Shown piece after piece: positions 1 to 8,920 of a stretch of 64,000 bases of DNA. Source of the DNA: Bacteroidota bacterium (GTDB taxonomy: Bacteria > Bacteroidota > Bacteroidia > 2-12-FULL-35-15). The notes below the pieces were generated by a model. The model saw nothing but the letters and a program-made list of their open reading frames with translations. It was not told where the DNA came from and ran no database searches. Position numbers and translations under genes: made by a program. The number at the start of each line of letters is the position of its first letter. The first letter of the stretch is position 1. The stretch spans positions 310,001 to 374,000 of the forward strand of contig JAOQAE010000003.1 of NCBI GenBank assembly GCA_025963725.1, given 5' to 3'.

Positions 1-3000
1 GTCGCCCAGCCAGTATTTCTTCGCCTGCGCTTTGTAATAATCAAACGCTTTCTGGTTGCGGCTGTCCACCGGTACATCCTTAAAGTAGCTGCGTGCGTAT
101 AAATACTGGATCTGCAGATAGCCTAAATGATCCTCATCAATGTGCGCCTTGTCGTATTTGAGGATCCATTCGTAATCTTCACGGATCCGCTCATCCAGGT
201 ACACTGCGCCCGACTGCACCATTGCCCATACATCTTTATCTTCGCGGATATTTTTCACGCCCAAATGATCGAGGTGACCCATTCCCGTGATGATGTGCTG
301 TGTAATGTAACGGTCGTCGGGCATTCCCTCAAACCACGGCCATCCGCCGTTGGACACCTGCATCTTCTGTAATTTTTTTAATGCGTGCCCGAGCTCGCTG
401 CTCATCTTATTAAGGTCGAATAACAGGCCCACACGCTTTTTACGCTCGGTCTCATTCTTTGCATCCAGCACCCAAGGTGTTTCTTCCAGCATCAGCGATT
501 TCAGCTCCTGGTTCTTCTCAAGGTTGGAGAGCAGCGCTTTGGAGCCGGGAGTATTTTTCCAGGATTCGAACACCGCTTTTATTTTGGGTGATGAATTTGC
601 AATGTGTGAAGCGATGCTGTTCGCGTAAAAGCGGGAGAAGGTCTGCTCGGCGCATTCATAAGGGTATTCCATGAGGTATGGCAGCGACTGCACAGCATAC
701 CATGCCGGGTTGGAAGTAAACTCCAGCGTGAGCTTATGATTGCGCAGCGTTGTTGAATTGTTGCTTTGCGTGATCAGCTTCTCGAAGAGGTAAGTATGTG
801 TTTCCAGTCCGCGGATCGGCAAGGGCATTGTTTCGGTCACCAGCATTTTGTTGGTCAGCACCGGGATCGCCATTTCTTCACCATCCGTAAAATTGCCGGC
901 TTTCGCAACCACCTTATATGTGATCGCGCCTATGCCTTCCGGGATGCTGATGTTCCAGTTTACCAATGCGCTTTGTCCTTTTTTAGACGTAAAGGATTTA
1001 TTATCCGTTTCAGGCTTTGTAAAGATCTGAACCGGCTGCATCGTGGTTGCATCGTAGAAAAAGATCTGAGCGGTGCCTGCAAGGTCCTTGTCCGAAAGGT
1101 TGGAGATCTTCGCTGAAAATTCCATCTGGTCGTTCTCACGGAAGAAGCGCGGAGGGTTTGGAACCACCATCAGGTCCTTTTGCGTCTGTAGTTCTTTTTC
1201 AATGCTGCCGAAGCGCAAGTCCTTGGTATGCGCGAATCCCATCATCTTCCATTTTGTAAGCGCTTCGGGAATAGTAAACTTGATGATCACTGTTCCATCC
1301 TTGTCGGTTTCCATCTGCGGATAAAAGAATGCTGTTTCCGCAAAGTTGGAGCGAACGGCCAGCTTCGAAAGATCTTCGCCTGATTTCCCGCCGGCCTTTG
1401 ATTGCTGCAGCGCTGTGGTTTCGGCTGCTGCATCAGGCGGAGGAGGAGGCGCATCGGCATCGCCCAGGAACCTTACGTTTGCATTGCCTTTTGCTTTTCC
1501 GTCGCTGTTCTTGTCTTCCTTCTTCGAACTGTCCTTTTCACTTTCCTCATCCGTCACCGAACTGTCCGTTACGACGGCTGCATACGTTGACATGCCTGTT
1601 GCTTCCACGGAATTCCCGCCAAAGATCCTGTCGAACATTTCGCCGCCATGCCTCCAGTAATATCCACCACCAAAGCCGAACCAGTTGAGATAATCGTATT
1701 CACGGCGGGATGCGGAGGGATAAACATTCCATTCGCGCTCATACAGCTGCGCGTTTGCGGCGCCGAATGCCTGGTCGCTTTCCCAGTACATGTTCGAATA
1801 GTAGCTGTTGTAAATATTGAAGTACCAGTAGTTGGGACGGAAGGCATCCAGCGAAGCGTCATAAAGCGTGGCTACCATTTCCGCGGCTACTTTATCGCCT
1901 TTTTTATCTTTGATCTTCACTTTCCATTCTTCCATTTGTCCGGGCTGCAGCTTGTTGCGGAACGTTTCAAACTGCAGGTCCAGCTCCTTGTTCGTATACG
2001 GCACAGTAACCACGCCGCTGTTCACATACGAGCGGTTGTTCTTTACGAATACAAGATGGTATGCAAAATTTCCGCGATGCTTTTCCTCCACCGGAATGCT
2101 GATCACTTTCTGCTCTTTGTTCAGCGTGATGAATTCCTGCTTCACCACTTTCCCCTTATGCTCGATCTCGAACAGCACCTTTACATTTTCTTCCTTTGTC
2201 CCGATCACAAACCTTGCTTTTTCACCGGGCTCCACCGCATCAGGAGTAAGGGAATTAAACCAGCTCACCTGGTTAGAAGGCACCGTCGCTTCGGCATCCG
2301 AATACACGGTAAAGTATTTTATGTCCTTCACATCTTCGCCATACGCATCCCTGCTGTGCGCTTCCATCACATAAACGCCCTGCTTCCATGCAGCAAGGTT
2401 TATAAGCTTAACGGAATCACTGACCTTGCCATTATTCGCGGATGTTGCTGCGCCAAGGCGGTTGCTGAATGTTTTCTCAAACACTTTTTCGCCCCGCTCC
2501 CATTTGTACATGTTGTTCTCATCCTTGTATTCATCATTGGGGAAAGCGGCTTCAAATTCCTGCTTACTGAGGATGTACTTATCAGGCTGCGGCCAGAGCC
2601 TGCTCCTGTATGTTTTTTCCGGCTCCTTTAATTTATAGATCTCTATCTTACCCGAAGCTTCCTGGAACTGTCCGCTCATATTGGTGGTATAAACCGCGAA
2701 GGCATCTTTGTTTTCTTTTTCCAGCATGGCAGGAAGGGCAACATTGAGATTGAGCGCTGTGTAGGCAACGCTGACATAGGCCTGCGAACTGTGGGTTTCG
2801 CCGTTGATGTCGGTAACATCGGCATACACCGTGTATGCATAAGTAGGCTGGTACGATTTCGGAATGCTGAGATCGGGAATTGCTTTGAAGTCGATGAAGA
2901 ATGCACCCGTATCGTTGCTGGTTGTAATGCCGTTTGCAATTTCCATCTGCGCCGACTGCGGATAATATCCTCTCCACCAATACCACCAATACGGGAAAGA

Positions 3001-5283
3001 TGCATTTCGCACCACGCGGTATTTCACCGCTGCGCCATCTATTTTAGCGCCGGAGTACGCCACTGCATTTCCGTTCACCTTGATCATTTCACCGAGGCGA
3101 TAGCTTCCTTCCACCGGCTTAAAGCTCACATCAAATTTGGGCCGCTTGTATTCCTCCACCGAAAAATTAGCGTTGCCGGTTCCGTTGCCGATGGTCATTT
3201 GCCCGTTAAGCACACCATCCGGTGCGGTGAAGGAGCCGCTGAATGTTCCATATTCATTGGTAACGAGCTCAAGCTCACTTACCTTTTGGTAATTCACATC
3301 ATAAAATGTAACCGTTGTATTCGCGTTTGGCTGGATCTCGTTGGTTTCCCCATCGGTGCTGATCATGATGCCTTTAAAATAAACCGTTTGTCCGGGCCGG
3401 TATATTCCGCGATCGAGAAAGAAAAAGGTCTTTGTATATTTTCTGTTCTCTTCTTTATACGTCTTATACTGGTAGATGCCGTTGGCAGTCCGCAGCTCAT
3501 CTTTCATAAACGCAGGCCCCACGTCATACTTATAGCTGAAGTCCACATTGAAGTTCCGGTACTCTTTCGAGGGGGGCACATTAAAATATCCTTTTTCGTC
3601 GGTGATGTATTTTTCCGACTTTACATATTCGTACTTGCGGCTGGTATAATTATACTGCTCGTGGTACAACTGAGCCACCACTCCTTTCAAGGGCTCCCCG
3701 GTGAGGCGGTGCTGCACATAAAAATCGTAGCTGCCATCCTCCATCCGCCTGTTCAGGTAACTGATGTTGGAAACCCAGATGCCGGCATAGGAAATTGCGT
3801 TCTTTTTATAGGAGAACGCAGAATCAGATCCGACAAGCATTACGTAATGCCCGAACTTCATCTCCGGAATTTTGATCTCGGCAGTATGCGTTTGAAGATC
3901 ACCGTCGTCAGGCAATTCAACGGAAAATTCCTTTAAGGGCTTCGCCTTTAAATATTTCTTCATCAGCTCCTCACCATAGTAGCGCTCCACGGAAACATTA
4001 TAGTCGTCGATCTCCATTTCCGCGATCCGCACATACACCTTTTTCAGGTTCTTAAAGGTGAGCAGGGCGCGGCCGGGCTTAAAGGGCAGGTACACCTTTT
4101 CGGTTACAAAGTCGAGGTAATGCTCGGTGATCCTTGCCTGCAGCGCGCGGCAATCTTTAGCGCCATCGCTGTCGGGATACTTTTTAATTGCCGCTTCGCA
4201 AATCTCCAGCGCTTTCTTCTTCATCCATTTATTCTCATCACCCTGCAACGGATTGTATTTATTTCCTTTCTCAAAATAAACCCCGGCGATCCTGCCGCTC
4301 ACTTCGGCGGATGAAGGGCTGGAAGAAAACTGTTTTTCAAGATCCCGGAGTGCGCTTAGATAAAGGCTATCCTTTATTCCGGAAACCGATTTGCTCTGCA
4401 CGAAGTAGAGGCGCTTCAGCTCCACATCGATGAGCGCCTGCGGATCGCGGTCGGAAAGGTGAAAGGCGGTAAGGTCCTGCAGGATCTGCATCGCATAGAA
4501 TTTAAGCGATATCGTATCCTTTGATTCGATCTTCAGCTTTGAAAAATCGCTGCTGTTCCAGAAATAGCTTTCGGAGCTTAGCTCATATTTGTAAGCAGGG
4601 CTGATCAGGTCGGGCTCTTCGCTCATGTAAAAATCAACGGCGCGGTGAGCGAGAAAATCATAAAGCGTGGGACGGAACTTGCGGCTGTAATCAAACTTCA
4701 CCAGCACTTCATCATAGATATTGAGAGGAGTGCGCTTCAGGCTGTCGGCGCTTTGCAGGGAAGCCTGGTAATTTTTAATGGTTTGTGCAACGATCGTTTT
4801 TAAGTCCCATGTGGTAATATCGGAAAGATCGGGATTTTGAATGGTGCTCCTCCGCTGAAATTTCCAGCGGTTCTGCTGGTAATAATGCCAGTAGTTCTCC
4901 GCGATCATCGAATGAAGTACAGGCTTTACGGGAAATGTGGCTGTTTTCGCCTCTTCATTCAGGCGGTCGAGGGCCTTCACCAGCGAATACTCTTCCATGC
5001 GCTGCTCCAGGCTCATGCGGTGAATGATCGCCTTTATGAACTGAGCCGAATTGTTCTCCGCTTTCGCCTTATCATAAATGCCCGTTACCACTTCCAGCGC
5101 TGATTTTGTAAGCCCTTTGCCTGTAAGCGAGTCTACTTTTTTCCATTCCTTTTCATAATTGCTGCCTTTCGGAAAGATCAGGAGCGTTTGCTGGTAATTC
5201 CCTTTGAAGCTGTAAACGCTGAAAGCCCCGGCAATGCTTGCAAGGCCAATGAGTGCAATGAAGAAGATTTTTTTTGAGAACAT
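1..5283 (-). CDS. Alpha-2-macroglobulin family protein (C-terminus beyond window)
   Basis: Bacterial alpha-2-macroglobulins are very large envelope proteins thought to trap foreign proteases. The frame is open from the ATG at 5283 to the window edge (1761 codons), so the C-terminus is missing. Residues 1-25 form a hydrophobic export segment without a lipobox cysteine. A helical N-terminal third is followed by macroglobulin (MG2-type) beta domains, recognisable from a segment containing RPGQTVYFKG. A low-complexity Pro/Ala stretch follows, then the complement-like domain. The thioester region reads PYECAEQ, with CAEQ encoded at 643-654; classical members have CGEQ, but the Cys and Gln needed for a thioester are both present. 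A small hairpin (GATGGT/ACCATC, 5307-5321) lies in the leader. The family is clear; the exact target is unknown. Confidence 0.9.
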   Translation of the reverse strand, partial: MFSKKIFFIALIGLASIAGAFSVYSFKGNYQQTLLIFPKGSNYEKEWKKVDSLTGKGLTKSALEVVTGIYDKAKAENNSAQFIKAIIHRMSLEQRMEEYSLVKALDRLNEEAKTATFPVKPVLHSMIAENYWHYYQQNRWKFQRRSTIQNPDLSDITTWDLKTIVAQTIKNYQASLQSADSLKRTPLNIYDEVLVKFDYSRKFRPTLYDFLAHRAVDFYMSEEPDLISPAYKYELSSESYFWNSSDFSKLKIESKDTISLKFYAMQILQDLTAFHLSDRDPQALIDVELKRLYFVQSKSVSGIKDSLYLSALRDLEKQFSSSPSSAEVSGRIAGVYFEKGNKYNPLQGDENKWMKKKALEICEAAIKKYPDSDGAKDCRALQARITEHYLDFVTEKVYLPFKPGRALLTFKNLKKVYVRIAEMEIDDYNVSVERYYGEELMKKYLKAKPLKEFSVELPDDGDLQTHTAEIKIPEMKFGHYVMLVGSDSAFSYKKNAISYAGIWVSNISYLNRRMEDGSYDFYVQHRLTGEPLKGVVAQLYHEQYNYTSRKYEYVKSEKYITDEKGYFNVPPSKEYRNFNVDFSYKYDVGPAFMKDELRTANGIYQYKTYKEENRKYTKTFFFLDRGIYRPGQTVYFKGIMISTDGETNEIQPNANTTVTFYDVNYQKVSELELVTNEYGTFSGSFTAPDGVLNGQMTIGNGTGNANFSVEEYKRPKFDVSFKPVEGSYRLGEMIKVNGNAVAYSGAKIDGAAVKYRVVRNASFPYWWYWWRGYYPQSAQMEIANGITTSNDTGAFFIDFKAIPDLSIPKSYQPTYAYTVYADVTDINGETHSSQAYVSVAYTALNLNVALPAMLEKENKDAFAVYTTNMSGQFQEASGKIEIYKLKEPEKTYRSRLWPQPDKYILSKQEFEAAFPNDEYKDENNMYKWERGEKVFEKTFSNRLGAATSANNGKVSDSVKLINLAAWKQGVYVMEAHSRDAYGEDVKDIKYFTVYSDAEATVPSNQVSWFNSLTPDAVEPGEKARFVIGTKEENVKVLFEIEHKGKVVKQEFITLNKEQKVISIPVEEKHRGNFAYHLVFVKNNRSYVNSGVVTVPYTNKELDLQFETFRNKLQPGQMEEWKVKIKDKKGDKVAAEMVATLYDASLDAFRPNYWYFNIYNSYYSNMYWESDQAFGAANAQLYEREWNVYPSASRREYDYLNWFGFGGGYYWRHGGEMFDRIFGGNSVEATGMSTYAAVVTDSSVTDEESEKDSSKKEDKNSDGKAKGNANVRFLGDADAPPPPPDAAAETTALQQSKAGGKSGEDLSKLAVRSNFAETAFFYPQMETDKDGTVIIKFTIPEALTKWKMMGFAHTKDLRFGSIEKELQTQKDLMVVPNPPRFFRENDQMEFSAKISNLSDKDLAGTAQIFFYDATTMQPVQIFTKPETDNKSFTSKKGQSALVNWNISIPEGIGAITYKVVAKAGNFTDGEEMAIPVLTNKMLVTETMPLPIRGLETHTYLFEKLITQSNNSTTLRNHKLTLEFTSNPAWYAVQSLPYLMEYPYECAEQTFSRFYANSIASHIANSSPKIKAVFESWKNTPGSKALLSNLEKNQELKSLMLEETPWVLDAKNETERKKRVGLLFDLNKMSSELGHALKKLQKMQVSNGGWPWFEGMPDDRYITQHIITGMGHLDHLGVKNIREDKDVWAMVQSGAVYLDERIREDYEWILKYDKAHIDEDHLGYLQIQYLYARSYFKDVPVDSRNQKAFDYYKAQAKKYWLGD

Positions 5284-5358
5284 AACGTGATGTATTGGAG
5301 TTTTGATGGTTTTACCATCAGATGCAAGATTATTCAGATTCCATAATGCAAAGCGGCT

Positions 5359-6417
5359 TTATACAAAGCGCCGGATATCCACTTCCTTATCGAGGGCATT
5401 GCGGCCTTCCAGGAAGCCGACAAAATGATCGGCGAAATACGGGGCCAGCATAATTCCTTTCGTTCCCATGCCGTTGAAGACGCCGAGTGCCGGATGCTCC
5501 GGGTGCAGGCCAAGCATCGGACGCCTGTCGTTCACAGCAGGCCGCACTCCTGCAAGATGCTCCGTGATCACAAACGGCACCCTGATCACTTTTTCAAGCT
5601 TCTCGGTCAGCTCGGACCTTCCTTCTGCGGTAGCATCATCATTCAGCTTATCCCAGGTATGCGTAGCGCCAACCCGGTATGAATTATTTCCCAGCGGAAG
5701 GATGAACACGCCTTTATTGATCACCTTCTCAAAAGGGATCTCCTGATCATCCTGCAATTGAATGGTGAGGATCTCACCCTTTGTAAGCCGGAATGGCAGC
5801 CAGCCGAAATACGGATTTTCCGCTGCCCGGAAGCCTTCACAAAAAATGATCTTTTTTGCACGGCAGTCTTTATAGCTTACATGATCTTCGGAAATAACGA
5901 GTTGGCCGGTCTCAAATTTTTCCTCCAGCAGGCAACCCGAACTCCTGAAATGATCTGCCGCAGCTTTGAGAAGCACACGCGTATCGATGTTACCGGAATG
6001 GTGGACTTCGGCAGCTCCGAGCGGACTGTTCACCAATCCGGGAAGGAAATGATCATCGATCGTTTTATCGAGGTACCTGCCAACTTCGGCAGCTGTTTTC
6101 TTCATCCAGAATTCCCTTTCCTGCTCTTCGGCAAACAGCTTCACGATCCGCTTTTTAAAATGGAATTTACAGTTCAGCGTCTTCTCAAGCTCCGTATAAA
6201 ACGTATCGAGGAAAGGGATCAGCTCATCGGCCATCCAGCTTTTGGTGAGCCGTTTAAAAACTACGGGGTTGTATAGGCCGGCTGCCACCTTCGAGGCCGA
6301 GGAAAGCCCCGGATCGTCTATTAAGAGCACCTGCCGGCCGGCCTTCATCAGCGTAAATGCGAGCACAGTGCCGGCAATGCCCTGTCCCACTATTATGTAA
6401 TCAACTTCTTTCGTCAT
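5359..6417 (-). CDS. FAD-dependent oxidoreductase (DAO family)
   Basis: This 352-residue flavoprotein resembles the D-amino-acid oxidase/glycine oxidase fold. An N-terminal Rossmann motif GQGIAG binds the FAD dinucleotide, followed by an acidic strand end (LLIDD). Near the C-terminus, the segment AGVRPAVNDRRPMLG is typical of DAO-type enzymes, followed by GVFNGMGTKG at the FAD. No membrane segment is seen, so it is probably cytosolic. The substrate cannot be read from sequence. The ATG at 6417 was chosen over an upstream in-frame TTG at 6429, because a Bacteroidota -7 box (6427-6434) overlaps that TTG. It is divergent from the RimB/RimK module, with a short shared intergenic region. Confidence 0.85.
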   Translation of the reverse strand: MTKEVDYIIVGQGIAGTVLAFTLMKAGRQVLLIDDPGLSSASKVAAGLYNPVVFKRLTKSWMADELIPFLDTFYTELEKTLNCKFHFKKRIVKLFAEEQEREFWMKKTAAEVGRYLDKTIDDHFLPGLVNSPLGAAEVHHSGNIDTRVLLKAAADHFRSSGCLLEEKFETGQLVISEDHVSYKDCRAKKIIFCEGFRAAENPYFGWLPFRLTKGEILTIQLQDDQEIPFEKVINKGVFILPLGNNSYRVGATHTWDKLNDDATAEGRSELTEKLEKVIRVPFVITEHLAGVRPAVNDRRPMLGLHPEHPALGVFNGMGTKGIMLAPYFADHFVGFLEGRNALDKEVDIRRFV

Positions 6418-6426
6418 GCGTTGTTT

Positions 6427-6434
6427 CAAAATTA
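6427..6434 (-). promoter_or_regulatory. Putative -7 box for the FAD oxidoreductase
   Basis: TAATTTTG on the reverse strand matches the Bacteroidota -7 consensus TAnnTTTG and ends 10 bases before the ATG at 6417. The predicted transcript would have only a few leader bases. No convincing -33 element was found. Confidence 0.4.
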
Positions 6435-6488
6435 GTACTAAATCTTTGATTAATAATTTTTATCTTGCCGTAGTATTCGGTAATCTAT

Positions 6489-6932
6489 ATGCAAAAAGAA
6501 AAACAACTGATCGGACGCAGGGAAGTGATCGCATTTCCCGAGCTTGGACTGTTTGAGATCACGGCAAAGGTTGATACGGGCGCATACACCACCGCACTGC
6601 ATTGCCATGATATCTACGAGAAAGACGGAACCCTTCATTTTAAGTTGCTCGATCCGTCCCATCCCGACTATAATGAGCAGGAGCAAACTTTCAGTGAATA
6701 CACCGAGAAGGAGATCAAAAACTCTTTCGGCGAAGTTGAAAAGCGCTACATCATAAAAACCATTATTAAAATTGGCCGAAAACGGATTAAATCAGTAATT
6801 TCGTTGACAGACAGGGGGAATATGCGCTACCCGGTTTTAATAGGCAGGAAATTACTGAAGAACCGTTTTATTGTTGATGTTGCCTTATTGAACCATATCC
6901 CTCCTTCCGGAAGAAAAAAAAATAAATCATAA
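6489..6932 (+). CDS. RimB-like retropepsin-type protease (ATP-dependent zinc protease family)
   Basis: A 147-residue protein of the family labelled 'ATP-dependent zinc protease' and now viewed as a retropepsin-like aspartic protease that accompanies RimK ligases. The catalytic-type motif DTGA is at residues 29-32 (context KVDTGAYTTALH). A basic tail (RKKNKS) ends the protein. Known homologues such as RimB trim the glutamate tails that RimK adds to ribosomal protein S6. Here rimK starts 24 bases downstream on the same strand, so the two are very likely co-transcribed. The expected function is removal or limiting of poly-glutamate tags, inferred from family and context. Confidence 0.85.
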   Translation: MQKEKQLIGRREVIAFPELGLFEITAKVDTGAYTTALHCHDIYEKDGTLHFKLLDPSHPDYNEQEQTFSEYTEKEIKNSFGEVEKRYIIKTIIKIGRKRIKSVISLTDRGNMRYPVLIGRKLLKNRFIVDVALLNHIPPSGRKKNKS

Positions 6933-6956
6933 TCCTTCGAAATACATTTCTCTTTT

Positions 6957-7841
6957 ATGAAAATAGCTATCCTTTCCCGTGGGCCCAGGCTGTACTCCAC
7001 CCGCAGATTAGTAGAGGCCGCCGAGCAGCGCGGACATGAAGTTACAGTGCTTGACCATTTGAAATGCGTCCTCGTGATCGAAAAGGGCAACCCGCACATT
7101 TTTTACGGCGGCAAGGAAGTGGTGGGCATCGACGCGATCATTCCGCGCATCGGAACATCCGTTACATTTTACGGCGCTGCCGTTGTGCGCCAGTTCGAGC
7201 AGATGAAAGTATTCTCCTCGGTTGAATCGCAGGCGCTGGTACGCTCGCGGGATAAGCTGAGAAGCCTGCAGCTCCTTGCGAAGGCAGGGATCGGCATGCC
7301 GAAAACAGCATTCGCCTCGGCGCCAAGGAACATCGACAATGTGCTCGAGCAGGTTGGCGGCGCTCCTGTTGTGATCAAATTACTGGAAGGCACACAGGGC
7401 ATCGGGGTTATCCTCGCGGAAACACATAAATCTGCCAAATCGGTAATTGAATCGTTCCTCGCCTTAAAGGCAAACATCCTTGTGCAGGAATTTATTAAAG
7501 AAGCGGGAGGCGCCGATATCCGCGCCTTCATCGTGGATGGAAAAATTGTTGGCGCCATGAAGCGCCAGGGATTGCCGGGCGAATTCAGGAGCAACCTGCA
7601 CCGCGGCGGAAGCGCCAACGTGATCGAGCTTACAAAGGAAGAGCGTGAAACGGCGATCAAATCGGCAAAGAAATTAGGCCTCGCTATTGCGGGTGTCGAT
7701 ATGCTGCAATCGTCGCGCGGGCCGCTGGTGATGGAAGTGAACTCCTCGCCCGGGCTGGAAGGCATTGAAGGCGCAACAGGCGTTGACATTGCCGGAAAGA
7801 TCATCGAGTACATCGAGCGAAATGAATTTAACCACGCGTAA
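6957..7841 (+). CDS. rimK: RimK-type alpha-L-glutamate ligase (ATP-grasp)
   Basis: The 294-residue protein is the same size as E. coli RimK, which ligates glutamates to the C-terminus of ribosomal protein S6 using ATP. An N-terminal pre-ATP-grasp domain (residues 1-100) precedes the ATP-grasp fold. Visible landmarks are [14 protein letters not shown] (ATP-binding lysine and glycine loop), [17 protein letters not shown], and the metal-binding end [14 protein letters not shown]. It lies between a RimB-like protease and an aspartoacylase-like deacylase, so all three probably control the same amino-acid conjugates. The real acceptor could be S6 or another protein or cofactor; sequence alone does not decide. 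Confidence 0.92.
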   Translation: MKIAILSRGPRLYSTRRLVEAAEQRGHEVTVLDHLKCVLVIEKGNPHIFYGGKEVVGIDAIIPRIGTSVTFYGAAVVRQFEQMKVFSSVESQALVRSRDKLRSLQLLAKAGIGMPKTAFASAPRNIDNVLEQVGGAPVVIKLLEGTQGIGVILAETHKSAKSVIESFLALKANILVQEFIKEAGGADIRAFIVDGKIVGAMKRQGLPGEFRSNLHRGGSANVIELTKEERETAIKSAKKLGLAIAGVDMLQSSRGPLVMEVNSSPGLEGIEGATGVDIAGKIIEYIERNEFNHA

Positions 7842-7857
7842 CAATATCTTTAGTAAT

Positions 7858-7937
7858 GTCATCCCGTGCTCCGACACGGGATCTGTTTAAAAGAACTGCT
7901 AACATTTATGAGATCCCGTGTCGTGGCACGGGATGAC
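7858..7937. repeat. Inverted pair of GAGAT-ATGAC hairpin elements
   Basis: Two copies of the window's GAGAT...ATGAC element face each other: 7858-7884 in reverse and 7910-7937 in forward orientation. Each copy is itself a hairpin (ATCCCGTG with CACGGGAT), and the two copies can also pair with each other. They sit between rimK and the AspA-like gene, so the 3' end of the rimK message or the leader of the next gene would carry strong secondary structure. Confidence 0.85.
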
Positions 7938-7957
7938 GGTTCTAACAAAGCATAAGT

Positions 7958-8920
7958 ATGACCTACTCCAACAGAATCATCCACATCAACGGAATGGACA
8001 TCAAGCCGGGAGCTTCCGCACAGGTAAGCCTCAACTGGTACCAGCTGCCCACAAAAACAATTATCGAGATCCCTGTGTATGTGTTCCGTTCCGAGAACCC
8101 GGGCCCTACATTGCTGATCCTTGCCGGGATGCACGGCGATGAGATCAACGGGATCGAGATCGTAAGAAAGCTGATCAAGCGGGAGGATGTGAAGAAACCG
8201 CTCTGTGGAAGCATCATTGCCATACCTGTGATCAACATCATTTCTTTTTTATCCGGCTCGCGCGACCTGCCGGACGGGCGCGACCTTAACCGCTGCTTTC
8301 CCGGTTCCAAATCGGGATCGCTTGGAAGCAGGATCGCGTATGACCTCATGAACGAGATCATTCCGCAGATCGATTTCGGGATCGATTTTCATACCGGCGG
8401 CGCCAAGATCAGCAACTACCCGCAGCTGCGCTGTGTGTTCAGCAGCAAAATAAATTTAGAGCTCGGGAAGAAATTCTCCCCGCCGCTGATCGTCAATTCC
8501 CCGTTCCGCGACAATACGCTTCGCAAGGAAGCATCCCGGAAAGGCAAGCCTATCCTGGTGTTTGAAGGCGGCGAATCATCGCGCTTCGATTATTTATCCA
8601 TTAATGAAGGTGTGAACGGCTGCCTGCGGCTGATGAAGCATTATAACATGGTGAACCTTGAGCTGCCGAATAATCCTACTGTTCCTTTGAACAAAACATC
8701 CTGGGTACGCGCCAAATCGTCGGGGCTGTTCCATACTTCCATAACCAACGGCGCACATGTGCGCAAAGGGGAAATAATCGGGCTGATCTGCGATCCTTAC
8801 GGCGAATACGAAGAGCGGCTGGTTGCGCCTTTCGACGGCTACATGCTGGGCATCAACAACCAGCCGGTGATCAACCAGGGCGATGCGCTGATGCATATCG
8901 GCACCGAGGAAGGTCAATAG
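7958..8920 (+). CDS. Succinylglutamate desuccinylase/aspartoacylase family zinc hydrolase
   Basis: A 320-residue M14-like zinc enzyme of the AstE/AspA family, which removes an acyl group from an N-acyl amino acid or cleaves amino-acid conjugates. Zinc ligands are recognisable as H59 and E62 in GMHGDEINGIE, and H145 in DFHTGG. The substrate-binding segment DGRDLNRCFPG (residues 107-115) is intact. The C-terminal about 80 residues form a small beta/biotinyl-like domain (VRKGEIIGLI...GDALMHIG), common in this subgroup. It follows rimK after an inverted repeat pair. In other genomes this family co-occurs with RimK and the RimB-like protease, supporting a conjugate-removal role. Its stop overlaps the convergent gene by 7 bases. 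Confidence 0.88.
   Translation: MTYSNRIIHINGMDIKPGASAQVSLNWYQLPTKTIIEIPVYVFRSENPGPTLLILAGMHGDEINGIEIVRKLIKREDVKKPLCGSIIAIPVINIISFLSGSRDLPDGRDLNRCFPGSKSGSLGSRIAYDLMNEIIPQIDFGIDFHTGGAKISNYPQLRCVFSSKINLELGKKFSPPLIVNSPFRDNTLRKEASRKGKPILVFEGGESSRFDYLSINEGVNGCLRLMKHYNMVNLELPNNPTVPLNKTSWVRAKSSGLFHTSITNGAHVRKGEIIGLICDPYGEYEERLVAPFDGYMLGINNQPVINQGDALMHIGTEEGQ

Noticed and set aside
1648-3936. Long forward open frames (327 and 381 codons) opposite the alpha-2-macroglobulin gene
   Set aside because: They are antisense shadows of a strongly supported reverse gene, have no recognisable domains, and their composition reflects its codon bias.
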